Source: Sphingobacteriales bacterium
GTDB lineage: Bacteria; Bacteroidota; Bacteroidia; Chitinophagales; CAIOSU01
Direction: 5' to 3'
Assembly: GCA_027483645.1 (NCBI GenBank)
Contig: JAIXUD010000009.1
Span: 366,814-430,813, forward strand
DNA length: 64,000 bases
Shown here: piece after piece, positions 14,676 through 25,100 of the stretch
How the letters are laid out: every line of letters starts with the position of its first letter
Numbering within the stretch: position 1 is the first letter of the stretch
Made by a program: the position numbers and the translations under genes
Notes under the pieces: generated by a model
What the model saw: the letters and a program-made list of their open reading frames with translations, nothing else
Told to the model about the DNA's origin: nothing
Databases searched by the model: none

Positions 14676-17370
14676 CCCGGTTGCGTTTAAAACTGAAATC
14701 TAATATACGGTCAATAAAATCATAAGGCTTATACCCGTTGATTGCCGCTTGGTGAAAAATGCACGTTGCTGGGGTCATCCCCGGTAACGAGTTCACCTCA
14801 ATTATTATTGTTTCCACCTTCATTTGCTCGCTTACCCGCACAAATGCATCAATACGGCAGTATCCCTCCACCTGCAGCAATTGGGCTACACGACCTAGTT
14901 CTGCCTTTACTTGGACACTAATGTGGTCGTACTCCTCACGGTTCTTGCCAAAGCGCGCCGGGGTAAGGTTTTGCCCCTCCCCTGCTAGAAACTTCTCCTC
15001 CAAAGATAACACCTCGCCGCCAGCCAATGCTTCTGATGGCTCAAATACCTCATAAGTTATTTCCTGCTGGCCATTGCCATTAAAGTGGGTAAGCATGCCG
15101 CCCGTCACCTCAAGGAAATATTTGGCTCCTTGCCTATCAATAAAGCTCTCTACCAACGCTACATCTTTCTGGCTAAATTCTTCTTTAGCCTTCAGTTTCA
15201 ACACCTTGGCAGACTCTGGCTCCAAGCTCACCGTATCGCGGAAGAGCTGGGTAAAGAATGCCTTTAATTCCTCAACGTTCTTAATCTTTTTCACTGCCGA
15301 GCTACAGCCATCATCAACTGGCTTAGCTATTAGCGGGAATTTCAATTCTGAAAGCAAGCGGGCAATAGCCGCTTCGGGGTCGTTTTTATATTCTTGTTTG
15401 CTCACCAGCACCTGGTCCGCAACCAAAAAACCATGATTTTTTAAAAGCTGGTTGGTAGTATACTTGTTAATGGTAGTGCTGCTGGAAGTAACGCCGCTGC
15501 CGTTGTACGGTATGCTGTATTGCTCCAAAATGGCCTGCAAAGCACCATCCTCGCCGGGGCGACCGTGCAGGGCAATAAACACGCCATCCACAAGCTCTTG
15601 CAAATCGGTAAAGCTTAACTTTTTCGGTTCGAAAGTGAGCGTGTCGGCAGTGTAGGTTTCAGTAATGGCGCTGCACTCTTGGCGTATTTGCTCAATAAGC
15701 GGGTGGCGCTTGTGGTGCAATACCTTGTCGCGGATGTCGTCGGCGTTATCCTTCAACAATACGTTTACTGGTATCTGATAAATATCAAAATGCTCATCGT
15801 TTCCTGTAAGAAAGATAGGCACTGGCTCGTACTTTTGCGAAGACGACAGCTTTTCAAAGACGTTCCTGCCGCTCTCCACAGAGATATGCCTTTCCGAAGA
15901 ATAACCACCCAATATCACCCCAATGCGCTGCTTTTCGAGTGCTTGGGTTTTCAGTAATATTAGCTCGTTGTCTAGCTCGTCAAGCGTAAGCTTAATGTCC
16001 AGGTTCATCGGTTGCTGGCGTTGGCGCTCTTCCAGCGAGGTGCGGATAATATAGGTAAGGAACTGCGATGGGTTCAAACCAATTTCGGCCGCCTGGTGGA
16101 AGAAAAACGACGACGGCAACATGCCCGAAGTAGTGTTGGGATCATTCAGGAAAATAGTGCCATCGGTACGGATAAAGCCATCAATACGCGCATAAACATG
16201 GAAGCCGAAAAACTCAAATAACTCCACACTTTCCTTACGTATGCGGGCGAGCGTGGCATCATCCACTTCAATAGGCGTAACCTTTCTAGATAAACCCGGT
16301 AGATATTTGCTGCGATAATCGAAAACCTCTTTACCCTTCACAATCTCAGTGGGCGGCAAAGCCACGGCACTGCCATCCTCATTGCGGATAACTATGCAAG
16401 AAAACTCCTTGCCTTCTATAAATTCCTCAACCAATACCTCGCTCTCAGCATCCAAGGCCATTAAGCGAAGCGGTTCTTTATTTTCTTCGAAATACTCTTC
16501 GATGTAGTTCAGCAAATCCTCAGGGTGGAAGATTACCACTTCGCCATCGTTATCAGCATGGCCGGCAAAAATCGGCATACCGAGTCCTTCGCGGATGTCG
16601 CTCAGGTCGCGTACCACGGTTACTTTGGCTTCATCGTCCAAGTCCACCCAATCCAGAGGATCAAGGTGGCGGATGAAGAATGCCTTATCCATGCCACGCT
16701 CAAAAGCACCTAGGTTGTCATCACTCAAAATAGAGACCCCAATAGACGACCCTTGATTAGCCGGTTTAATCACTAGCTTCTCCCCTACCTTGTTGCGGGT
16801 TTGGGTATACAAAGCAGTTCTATCATGGCCGTGCAGCCATTCATGTCGATTGATTATCTGGAACTTGGGCGTAGCAAGTGTGGTGTGTTGCAAAGCCTTC
16901 TTCTGGAAAGCCTTATTCATACCCACAGCAGAAGGTAAAATACCCGAGCCAGAGTAAGGCAGATTCAGCGACTCTAAGATGCCTTGTATCTGCCCATCTT
17001 CGCCATAACTACCATGCATGGCCAAGAAGGCAAAATCCATATAACTAGGCAATTCGTAGGGCAATATCAACTTTCCCACCTTGCTTATCATCTGCTTCAG
17101 TTCATCATCATCAAGGCTGGCAAGGCTTTCAATATAAATCTGGAAGTTGTTGGCACTATCAGGCAAGTAGCCTAGCGGCGGGTAAAAATCGCGAATGGTG
17201 CCCTTGTACACATACTGCCAATCGAGCAAAATGAGGTTCTTTAGGCTATCCACAAATATGGGCACCGGCTCAAACAACGCCTTGTTGAGGTTGTCGTAAA
17301 CCGTTCTACCACCTGCAAATGATATCTCGCGCTCCCTAGATGGCCCGCCAAAGAAAATGCCTACTCTCAT
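14659..17370 (-). CDS. ddl: Double-length (tandem-fused) D-alanine--D-alanine ligase
   Basis: 903 residues, about twice the normal 300-370. Two complete ATP-grasp Ddl-like units follow each other. Unit 1 (about 1-440) has FFGGPSREREIS, MHGSYGEDGQIQG, KPANQGSSIGV, FDYRSKY near 353 and a Mg-binding loop reading NDPNTTSGM near 410. Unit 2 (about 477-903) has ILGGYSSERHIS, LHGRPGEDGALQ, KPVDDGCSSAV, EEKF near 790 and EVNSLPGMT near 857. So unit 1 keeps the substrate-loop Lys-Tyr but has an altered metal loop, while unit 2 has a normal metal loop but Lys-Phe. Makes or once made the D-Ala-D-Ala end of peptidoglycan stem peptides. Downstream it overlaps the PASTA gene by 17 bases. Confidence 0.9.
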   Translation of the reverse strand: MRVGIFFGGPSREREISFAGGRTVYDNLNKALFEPVPIFVDSLKNLILLDWQYVYKGTIRDFYPPLGYLPDSANNFQIYIESLASLDDDELKQMISKVGKLILPYELPSYMDFAFLAMHGSYGEDGQIQGILESLNLPYSGSGILPSAVGMNKAFQKKALQHTTLATPKFQIINRHEWLHGHDRTALYTQTRNKVGEKLVIKPANQGSSIGVSILSDDNLGAFERGMDKAFFIRHLDPLDWVDLDDEAKVTVVRDLSDIREGLGMPIFAGHADNDGEVVIFHPEDLLNYIEEYFEENKEPLRLMALDAESEVLVEEFIEGKEFSCIVIRNEDGSAVALPPTEIVKGKEVFDYRSKYLPGLSRKVTPIEVDDATLARIRKESVELFEFFGFHVYARIDGFIRTDGTIFLNDPNTTSGMLPSSFFFHQAAEIGLNPSQFLTYIIRTSLEERQRQQPMNLDIKLTLDELDNELILLKTQALEKQRIGVILGGYSSERHISVESGRNVFEKLSSSQKYEPVPIFLTGNDEHFDIYQIPVNVLLKDNADDIRDKVLHHKRHPLIEQIRQECSAITETYTADTLTFEPKKLSFTDLQELVDGVFIALHGRPGEDGALQAILEQYSIPYNGSGVTSSSTTINKYTTNQLLKNHGFLVADQVLVSKQEYKNDPEAAIARLLSELKFPLIAKPVDDGCSSAVKKIKNVEELKAFFTQLFRDTVSLEPESAKVLKLKAKEEFSQKDVALVESFIDRQGAKYFLEVTGGMLTHFNGNGQQEITYEVFEPSEALAGGEVLSLEEKFLAGEGQNLTPARFGKNREEYDHISVQVKAELGRVAQLLQVEGYCRIDAFVRVSEQMKVETIIIEVNSLPGMTPATCIFHQAAINGYKPYDFIDRILDFSFKRNRVERHS

Positions 17371-17510
17371 ATTGAATGTAAATTTACACTTTCGGCATCA
17401 AACGGTAAAAACCGTAAATTAAACATGCTGTGGGTAAAGCTGTCAAGGTTAGTTTGTTTCTAAAACAGCTCTTCCAAAGTGAGCGTCATTACAAAAAACC
17501 TACAAAACCG

Positions 17511-17734
17511 ACGTCATTGCGAAGGCCTACTTGGTGTTGCGACTCCTGCTAAACAGATATGGCCTGAAGCAATCCCCTGCACCGAAGAATAATATTCACG
17601 AAACCGAGAAACCAATACATAATACGAATTTCTTTCAATCGCTTTCGAACACCGTCCAATGCGGCAGGGGATTGCTTCAGGCCATTGAAGTTCGTACCAA
17701 AATCGTAAAATCAGGTTGGCCTTCGCAATGACGT
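17511..17734. repeat. Inverted-repeat element, copy B (GTCATTGCGA family)
   Basis: Best-preserved copy. Outer arms ACGTCATTGCGAAGGCC (17511-17527) and its perfect complement at 17718-17734; inner arms GGCCTGAAGCAATCCCCTGC (17561-17580) and perfect complement at 17664-17683. The core contains CCAATACATAATACG. It makes up most of the 391-bp gap between ddl and msrB, both on the - strand. Confidence 0.85.
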
Positions 17735-17761
17735 TCGTTTTGGTTTTCGTTAGGCGCAACC

Positions 17762-18214
17762 TTACACCTTCGCCAGCGAAAGCGAATTGATGCAGTACCT
17801 CAACCCACTTGGTTTCGGCCCATCGGGGAATACATGGCCCAGGTGACAATCGCATACGCTACACTGCACTTCTACGCGATACATACCGAAGCTTTTATCA
17901 CCAATGTATTTAATCACATTCTCCTGCACAGGCTCGGTAAAGCTTGGCCAGCCCGTACCTGATTCAAACTTTTGATTGGCATCAAATAGCTCCGTACCGC
18001 AGCAAGCGCAGGCATACAAACCTGGCTCAAATTTGCTACAAAACTCGCCACTGCCCGGCCGCTCAGTGCCGTGTTGGCGGGTTACATAGTATTGCTCTTC
18101 GGTAAGTTGGGCTTTCCATTCTGCATCGGTTTTCTCCTCGCGCTTGGGCGGGGTGGGGTTTCCTTTTTCTACGAAGTGGATTACAGTTTTCCAAGTGATG
18201 GTTTCGGTGCTCAT
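17762..18214 (-). CDS. msrB: Peptide-methionine (R)-S-oxide reductase
   Basis: 150 residues, cytoplasmic. Reduces the R epimer of methionine sulfoxide in proteins. Two zinc CxxC pairs (CACC and CSVC), the SGTGWPSFTEP motif and the catalytic cysteine in RYCINSLSL (Cys 141) are all present. The start at 18214 (MSTETITWKTV) matches the family's usual N-terminal length. It stands alone, with the inverted-repeat element just downstream. Confidence 0.96.
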   Translation of the reverse strand: MSTETITWKTVIHFVEKGNPTPPKREEKTDAEWKAQLTEEQYYVTRQHGTERPGSGEFCSKFEPGLYACACCGTELFDANQKFESGTGWPSFTEPVQENVIKYIGDKSFGMYRVEVQCSVCDCHLGHVFPDGPKPSGLRYCINSLSLAKV

Positions 18215-18309
18215 GGGGATTATCTAAATTTGGCTTCGTGGGATTGAGAGGATTTATTGGATTAACACTTATTATTGACAACACTTAAAGTAAGCTAAAG
18301 TTCCTCCAA

Positions 18310-18519
18310 TCACTCTTCTGTGTTTGATGGCTTTAACGCGAAAGAATCGTTATCAAATACCACTAAACCTTCTTCATGAAGCTGTTGCAGGATCATCCGA
18401 ATATTAGGAATCTCAACATGAAGATTAAGTAATGCAAATCGGCGCTGAAATTGATACCACGATACTGGGGAAGGGTCAGTATCCTGTAATCTTTGAAGAA
18501 TGGCTTCTCTGGCTGTCAT
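18310..18519 (-). CDS. Small hypothetical protein, possible winged-helix fold
   Basis: 69 residues from the ATG at 18519; the frame is open further but would overlap the upstream T9SS gene. The helix-helix-helix pattern (AREAILQRLQ, WYQFQRRFAL, IPNIRMILQQLHEEGLVVF) ending in a short strand pair resembles a winged-helix DNA-binding domain, but this is a guess from the pattern. It lies 34 bases after the T9SS gene on the same strand. Confidence 0.55.
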   Translation of the reverse strand: MTAREAILQRLQDTDPSPVSWYQFQRRFALLNLHVEIPNIRMILQQLHEEGLVVFDNDSFALKPSNTEE

Positions 18520-18553
18520 AATCTTATTGTACAAATTTTGATTTCCCAACAAT

Positions 18554-19810
18554 TTACCGTTCCAACAAAAACTTCCCCCTCGCCACGCTACCATCCAGTC
18601 CTACCATTTCTACCATATAAATGCCAGCGGGTAAGGTGGCAACATCCACTAATCCTGATTGCGGATATGCTTGCGAAACGATTTTTTGCCCATTGTAGCT
18701 GTAAATATTTAACGCAGTAGACGAGCTTCCAATACCCTTAATTTGAATATAATTACTGGCGGGGTTCGGGAACATTTGGAGGGTGAAATTGCTGAAATCA
18801 TCTATCCCTACCGGGGCGAAAGTGATGGTTTGAGTAATCTGCGCGCTGTCGCAACCATCCGTGGCAAATAGCTGTACTTGATAACTGCCACTATCGGCAT
18901 ACTGGTGTTGAGGATTGGCATCGGTACTGGTAGCGCCATCGCCAAAATCCCAAAGATAATCGGTAGCATTAGCTGATGCGTTGGTAAATGATACTATACC
19001 AGCATCTTCTGTATAACTAAACCCACCCCGCACCGTTGCGGTATCAATACCCCAAACGCTCAAACTATCAAACACCATTTGGTGAGCAATGCGCTGTATA
19101 TTGTCGGCATCGGTAGCGTTAATGACATTAGGATATGTGGCCCCGATTGGGCTTTTTTGGAAGATAGCAGCATAAAAGGTGCAAGCACTTAAGTAAGAAC
19201 CATGCATGCTTGGGTGGCTCTGGTCAGGGTCGTAAAGGTTTATGCCGGGGAAGCTATCGCGAACCGTGCGCCAAACGGCCCCCACCGGTGCTACTGGTGC
19301 TTGATGGGTTTGGCCCATTTCCAAATAACTATCGTGCAGGCGGTGTTGCATGCCCGCATAGGTGCATACTGGTGTATAGTTCGCACAATTGCTCGCATCA
19401 CCATTTTGCCTACCCCAAGTCATATAGAATATTGGGGTAGTACAGCTATTGCTAGCCCTTACTTTGCGCACCAAGCTATCGGCAAAGGGGTACACATCCA
19501 CAGCCACTTGGGCTGGTGCGAACGATGGCAATTGGCTTTGCTCTTGCAATACCACATAGTCCCATGGCTGCGCTGCAATTTTCGACTGGGTGGTGGTATT
19601 GGTGTTGTGCTGCTGTAGGGTATAGCCACCGATGGTATTGCTGTCAAACGTAAGCGTATCGCCTTTTGATGTGGCAATATTGGCTATAAGTTGAGGCAAG
19701 TTGTTTACATAGATATAACTGTTGCCTACAAAAAGCACCGTAACCCGTTGCTGGGCAACAGCCGATACTACTGTAACCATACACAGTGTAAGGAGTGACA
19801 TAATACGCAT
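18554..19810 (-). CDS. Secreted SGNH-hydrolase-like protein with PKD and T9SS type A domains
   Basis: 418 residues. Signal peptide to about residue 19 (AVAQ). The catalytic-type domain (about 22-235) has VLFVGNSYIYVNNLPQL, the serine block of SGNH/DUF4886-type esterases, the YVVLQEQS block, and a final DQSHPSMHGSYLSA with the Asp-x-x-His pair. A PKD domain follows (about 265-335; YLWDFGDGATSTDANPQHQY), then a T9SS sorting domain from about 345 (FPNPASNYIQI). Probably a surface esterase or polysaccharide deacetylase; the substrate is unknown. Confidence 0.88.
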   Translation of the reverse strand: MRIMSLLTLCMVTVVSAVAQQRVTVLFVGNSYIYVNNLPQLIANIATSKGDTLTFDSNTIGGYTLQQHNTNTTTQSKIAAQPWDYVVLQEQSQLPSFAPAQVAVDVYPFADSLVRKVRASNSCTTPIFYMTWGRQNGDASNCANYTPVCTYAGMQHRLHDSYLEMGQTHQAPVAPVGAVWRTVRDSFPGINLYDPDQSHPSMHGSYLSACTFYAAIFQKSPIGATYPNVINATDADNIQRIAHQMVFDSLSVWGIDTATVRGGFSYTEDAGIVSFTNASANATDYLWDFGDGATSTDANPQHQYADSGSYQVQLFATDGCDSAQITQTITFAPVGIDDFSNFTLQMFPNPASNYIQIKGIGSSSTALNIYSYNGQKIVSQAYPQSGLVDVATLPAGIYMVEMVGLDGSVARGKFLLER

Positions 19811-19850
19811 AGCAACAATGATTTAGATTAGAAAATTAAGCATTTAGACC

Positions 19851-19884
19851 CAAATTTAAAATTCATCAACTAATAAACTTCAAA
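19851..19884 (-). promoter_or_regulatory. Promoter of the SGNH/PKD gene
   Basis: On the - strand, TTTG (19884-19881), a 22-bp spacer and TAAATTTG (19858-19851), a perfect -7 box, about 40 bases before the start at 19810. Confidence 0.6.
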
Positions 19885-19978
19885 ATGGATCCCTTTTAAA
19901 GATACTTTGTTTCCGTTTCCATCCGTTTACGTTATATTAGCAACGGAAAAAGTAGATAACTATAAACACGATACACCT

Positions 19979-20119
19979 ATGTCTCTTACGAACCAGAACC
20001 AAGGCAATAAAAAAGGCGGCAAAAAAGTAGGCACTACCAAAGCGGCCAATGCAGTAAAGCCACCAAAAACCAGCGTAGCAAAGCCTAAAGTAAACATGCC
20101 ACGCAAAACTGGCGGTTAA
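19979..20119 (+). CDS. Small lysine-rich basic protein
   Basis: 46 residues from the ATG at 19979 (MSLTNQNQGNKKGGKKVG). It is strongly basic, rich in Lys, Pro, Thr and Gly, without hydrophobic stretches, and ends KVNMPRKTGG. The composition recalls histone-like or nucleic-acid-binding tails of Bacteroidota small proteins. I cannot name a family. Upstream 24 codons are open but have no conserved look. It converges on the membrane protein gene, with only 3 bases between stops. Confidence 0.5.
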   Translation: MSLTNQNQGNKKGGKKVGTTKAANAVKPPKTSVAKPKVNMPRKTGG

Positions 20120-20122
20120 GGC

Positions 20123-20629
20123 CTATAGCCTAGGCACTACCAGCATAGCTACCTCTACTACGGTAATTATTACAAACACAATCAATGCTTCGTTGCGCAT
20201 CTCAGGCATGTGCAGCAAGTAGTCTTTTGCAAAGCCTTGGCTGGGGGCTATTTTCTGCCCAAAGGCTTTAGCTCTCACTTCGCGCATTTTCGTCAAAATA
20301 AGGTTGCGGAAAAAGAACATGAGAATTTGGCCAGTAAAGCCAAAGGCAAGGGTTGATGGTAAACTCTTTATCAGCAATTCAGCATCGTTAAAAACGTATT
20401 GGGATAGTAGATATGCCCCCAACGGGGCCACTAAAGCTATTGCTAGCATAAACTTCACACCTTGCCAAGTGCTTATGGAAAGCAATGCTTTGAGTACTCC
20501 TCCATTTACAGCTGCAATCAAAAATATGTGCACTATAACCGCAACACCCATTGCTCTCAATTTTACTTTTACTATAAAGCTTCGAAAGTAAAAATGATTG
20601 GGTGGGAAACCAAGAAATAGCCAAAACAT
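20123..20629 (-). CDS. Hypothetical integral membrane protein
   Basis: Up to 168 residues. Four hydrophobic segments are visible, at about 28-48 (VAVIVHIFLIAAVNGGVL), 58-80, 92-112 and the C-terminus (ALIVFVIITVVEVAMLVV). A second possible start is the ATG at 20551, which begins right at the first helix (MGVAVIVHIF); the upstream section is aromatic-rich and less convincing. No family recognised. Confidence 0.6.
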   Translation of the reverse strand: MFWLFLGFPPNHFYFRSFIVKVKLRAMGVAVIVHIFLIAAVNGGVLKALLSISTWQGVKFMLAIALVAPLGAYLLSQYVFNDAELLIKSLPSTLAFGFTGQILMFFFRNLILTKMREVRAKAFGQKIAPSQGFAKDYLLHMPEMRNEALIVFVIITVVEVAMLVVPRL

Positions 20630-20749
20630 CTACCCAAATAGAACTAAAGTGGGCTACTTATTCAGTTATTCCCACTATATCCTTTTCAAAATGATTATTT
20701 TAGCACGGCGAGTAATATTAGTCAATAGCATTTTACCAAAGCATTTTGC

Positions 20750-22105
20750 ATGAAAAGTTCTTATGTTGCATATAGTGTTATTAGTCTATTGCTACTACTT
20801 TTGTCTTCATGCGGTAGCAAGCAAGCTGCCCTAGTTGGTAAAGGTGATGCAAATTATTTGTACACCCTCAACGATCGCTTACATGAAACCATCATACACG
20901 ATGGGTTTCCTCCGCCAGTAGCCTCTCGTATATCGGCATATGCCAATTTGGCTGCATACGAAGTGGTATGCTTAGCCGACACCTCCTACAAAAGCTTTAG
21001 CAGCGTTTACAACAACTTCAATATGCCCAATATAAAAGGGCTCAACGAAGCTTGGGATATAAACGTAGGGGTATTGGTTGCTTTCAACAAGGTATCGGGC
21101 AAACTAACCTTTCGACCCTATATTGTACAACAGTATATAGATTCTGCCCTTATAACTTTGCAAACGCAACTTGATAGGGAGGTAGTAGAAAACTCAAAGA
21201 AAATAGGGGAACAGATAGGAGCTGCGGTGCTGGCGTACTCTGCTACCGACCAATATAAGGAAACGCGGAACATGCCTGGGTTTTCGCCAAGTGGAAAGCT
21301 GGGCAGCTGGGAACCTACCCCACCAAAGTATATAGATGCCATAGAGCCACACTGGGGCAAAATGCGCCCGATGCTGCTAACCGCTGCCAACCAGTTTAAA
21401 TGTGCCGAACGGATACCATTTGATACGCTACCGGGCTCGCCTATGTACCAAGCAGCGCTAGAAGTATATAATATGGTGAAGGATACCACACCCGAATATA
21501 AAGCCATAGCCATTTTTTGGGATTGCAATCCGCAAAAAACGAACATAAAAGGCCACTTAATGATTACGGTGAGGCAGCTTACGCCAGGTGGCCATTGGGT
21601 AAACATAGCCAGTACCGCCTGCGAAAACAAGAAGCTTGGCCTAGAAGAGAGCAGCTTTGTAATGGCGCTTGTAAGCAGCACCATCTATGATGCATTTATA
21701 AACTGCTGGCATGAAAAGTTTTTAACCGATGTGATTAGGCCAGAAACCTATATTAACAGATATATTGACCCGGCTTGGAACCCGTTGCTGGAAACCCCTG
21801 TATTCCCAGAGCACCCAAGCGGGCATAGTGTAGTATCAGGAGCGGCATCTACAGTATTGGAGCATTTTTTTGGTACTAACTTTACCTTTACCGATAGTAC
21901 CGAAGTAACCTTTGGTAATGGCATAAGGCACTACACTTCATTTAAGCAAGCTGCTGATGAAGCTGCCATGAGCAGGCTATATGGCGGCATCCACTTTCGC
22001 TTGGCTTGTGACGATGGATTGTTTATGGGCCGAAACATTGGCAAACATGCATTAAGCAAAATAGGCACCCATCGCTCGCTTACAACGGCCACTTCCCAAA
22101 AGTAA
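20750..22105 (+). CDS. Vanadium-dependent haloperoxidase / PAP2-type lipoprotein
   Basis: 451 residues. Lipoprotein signal with lipobox LSSCGSK (Cys 21). The C-terminal half carries the vanadate/phosphate pocket of the PAP2-haloperoxidase superfamily: a Lys and Arg seven apart in KFLTDVIRPE, FPEHPSGHS near 356, and SRLYGGIHF near 407, in which Arg and His are six apart as in vanadium haloperoxidases. Acts in the periplasm or on the outer membrane; it could be a haloperoxidase or an acid phosphatase. Its 3' end overlaps the convergent VCBS gene by 26 bases. Such pairs recur in Bacteroidota. Confidence 0.88.
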   Translation: MKSSYVAYSVISLLLLLLSSCGSKQAALVGKGDANYLYTLNDRLHETIIHDGFPPPVASRISAYANLAAYEVVCLADTSYKSFSSVYNNFNMPNIKGLNEAWDINVGVLVAFNKVSGKLTFRPYIVQQYIDSALITLQTQLDREVVENSKKIGEQIGAAVLAYSATDQYKETRNMPGFSPSGKLGSWEPTPPKYIDAIEPHWGKMRPMLLTAANQFKCAERIPFDTLPGSPMYQAALEVYNMVKDTTPEYKAIAIFWDCNPQKTNIKGHLMITVRQLTPGGHWVNIASTACENKKLGLEESSFVMALVSSTIYDAFINCWHEKFLTDVIRPETYINRYIDPAWNPLLETPVFPEHPSGHSVVSGAASTVLEHFFGTNFTFTDSTEVTFGNGIRHYTSFKQAADEAAMSRLYGGIHFRLACDDGLFMGRNIGKHALSKIGTHRSLTTATSQK

Positions 22106-25100
22106 ATGTTCTAGTTATCCCATCATTGTTTATTACTATTAAAGTTGGCTTAGTTTGGCCCTTTAATACAACAACCGCTAGGTGCCTTACCTTTTCTACC
22201 AAATTCAACCCTGATAGGTTGGGCGAAACTGCAACAAAGCCAAACTTACCGTTGCCTAGCAGCAACGTGCCAGGCGATGCCCCTGCGTGTTGCCCATGCT
22301 CAATGCGTGCACGTCTGGTATTTCCTGCAATCAATACATCCAACAATCCATCTCCATTAAAGTCCATTGGCAACAAGGCATTGCCCCTAGCTACTTGAGC
22401 CTCTATAGGAAATGGTACAAACTCAAACTTACCATTTTGTAAATTTTTTATTACTCCACTGGACAGCTCGTTTACCAAATACTTATCTGAATTTCGCAGT
22501 TTGTCGAACCCAAAGATATCCAACAAGGATGCCGAGGCAAACTTGTTGTGAGTATGGAATTTAGCACGCATTTTGGGCATTTGGCTACTTAGCACATCGC
22601 GGTCATAAACTAAACCAAGGGTATCTAATATATACATGGCCACAATGGGTTCTTTTACTCCATTGTCATCAAAATCATTATAAAACACCATAATTGGCTG
22701 CTCGGCCGAAGCTTGGTAATAGGTATTCAACCCTTGGTTACCCACTAAATAATCCATAAATCCATCACCGTCAACATCTGCTGGAACAATAGAAGCCCAC
22801 AATCCAGAATGTTTTTCCAGTCCAGTGCCCGTTTGCAGCACCAATCCTTGTGCTGTACCCTTAAATACCGTTACCGGCTGCCACTCACCTACTACTATTA
22901 AATCTTTTATCCCATCATTATCATAATCAGTACTAATTGCGTCGGTTACCGAGCCGAGTTTATTGAAGCCTTTGGTAGCCGAGGCGGTTATATCCGTAAA
23001 TTTATCTCCATCGTTTCGCAATAGTATACTGGGCACCTTTCTAGGGTACTCCCCAGGAGCACAATATGCGCCGACAAACAAATCCAAATCCCCATCACTA
23101 TCAACATCAATAGGCACAATTCCATCCGTTACTAAATTTTGGGTGGGTAGCGCATCGTTTACTACTTCAAATACCCCATTACCTTTGTTTACATACAACT
23201 GATCTTGAAGCTGTTGAGGCGTGCTTTTTTCGTTGCTTCCATTGGCCATATAGCAATCCAACAGCTTGTCGCCATTAAAATCAAAAAAGGCCACGGCAAT
23301 ATTTTCGTTGGCAAAATCTTTCCAAGGTTGGGCAGGCGCTTCCACAAATACGCCCCGGTTGTTTTGCAGATACAATATCGGTTTGCTGCCATTATAAGCA
23401 CCTCCAATAAATACATCATCCAACCCATCATTGTTTACATCGGCTGTAGCAAATGCAGGGCCCTCTTTTGATATCATAAATGGCAATAAACGGTCTTGCC
23501 TAAAATCAATAAATGGCGACTCTGTATGGATGTGGGTAATAATGTTACTAGTCTCTTTAAAGAGTGGCACTGGAGCTTTATAAGGCATCGCTAAGGGTGC
23601 CGTTTCTGGTTCGGAAAGGGTAATGTGATACTTTCCTTCCAAATCTTTTATTTTTTGCCATTTGCCATTTGGCCATACCACCTCCAAGCTATCCACCTTC
23701 GCTTCGCCCAAGCCAAAATGTAGCCTAAAGGTGGAGTTGGATTGAAAACCTGTAGCATTGCAGAGCTCTCTTATTTGCAAACCTTTATCTGTGTATATGG
23801 TGACCTTGGTGCCAATTGCTGATGTATTGGTAGTATTGCCCAATAGCTTTATATTTAAACTATTCTCTTTGCTATTTGAACGGTTCTCATACAGAAAAGC
23901 CACTGTATCAGTATTGTTTATTACCAAGTCCAAGTCACCATCTCCATCAAAATCAGCGTAAGCACCACCTCCAGTTACCACCCTTTGCCCAAGCCCTGCG
24001 CTTACAGTTTCGTTAGTAAATTTTAGGTTGCCATGGTTTAAGTATAGATAATTGGGCAATTGCACCTTTGGCATATTTTTATAAATGGTATCAATATCAT
24101 GATAAAAACCATACTCATTCAAAACATCCTCTTCCAACTTAGAATAATCGGTATCATTATATTCCCTTTTAATGCCATTCGAAACGTAAATGTCTGTCCA
24201 TCCATTATTGTCAAAATCAGCCAACAATATGGTCCACGACCAGTCTGTAGCATCTACACCTAACATTGATGCCGCTTCTTGAAAATATCCTGCTCCATAG
24301 TTTAGTTGCACTGCATTTTTAACATATTGGTTGGGTGGAAATTTTTGAAAAACTTCTTCATAAAAAAATAAGGGCACCATCAATTGGTTCTTCTTTTGTC
24401 GATAGTGGCTTTCTTGTTTCATATCAACCACCATGAGGTCTTGCCAGCCATCATTATTTAAATCGCCAAAATCAGAACCCATGGAAAAAAAACTGGTAGA
24501 TTGAATACGCTCAGCAGTAGCATCGGTGAATGTTCCATTTTGGTTGTTTATATACAATTTGTCAACGCTGATAAAATCGTTTGCCACAAATATATCTGGC
24601 CAATGGTCTCCGTTAACATCTGCTATACTTACACTTAGGCCGAAACCGAGTTCGTCTTTTATTCCTGCAGCTTTTGTGACATCAACAAATTTCCCATTTT
24701 GGTTTTCCAATAATTGATCCATTCCTTGATTGTAGAAATTTGTATCCTGAAAGGCCATTACATACATATACAAGTGGAACTGAACAGAATGGTTGGCAAT
24801 GTAACAATCCAAGTCACCATCCCTATCCATATCAAAAAATGTAGCTTGGGTGCTACCTTGTTTAGAGGTAAACCCAAAAGCGGTGGCCTCTTCTTTAAAT
24901 TCCCAGTTGCCATAGTTAAGGTACAATAGGTTGGCGCTTAGTGCAGTATCGGGCCCGGAGCGGCAAACAAACACATCCAATTTCTCATCTCCATTTACAT
25001 CGGCAACGGTTACCCCAGTATACCAGCCCTCAACATAATCTTTCATTATGGTTGGGGTTATGTTCTTAAACTTTAAGTCGCCAAGGTTCTTATATAGTTC

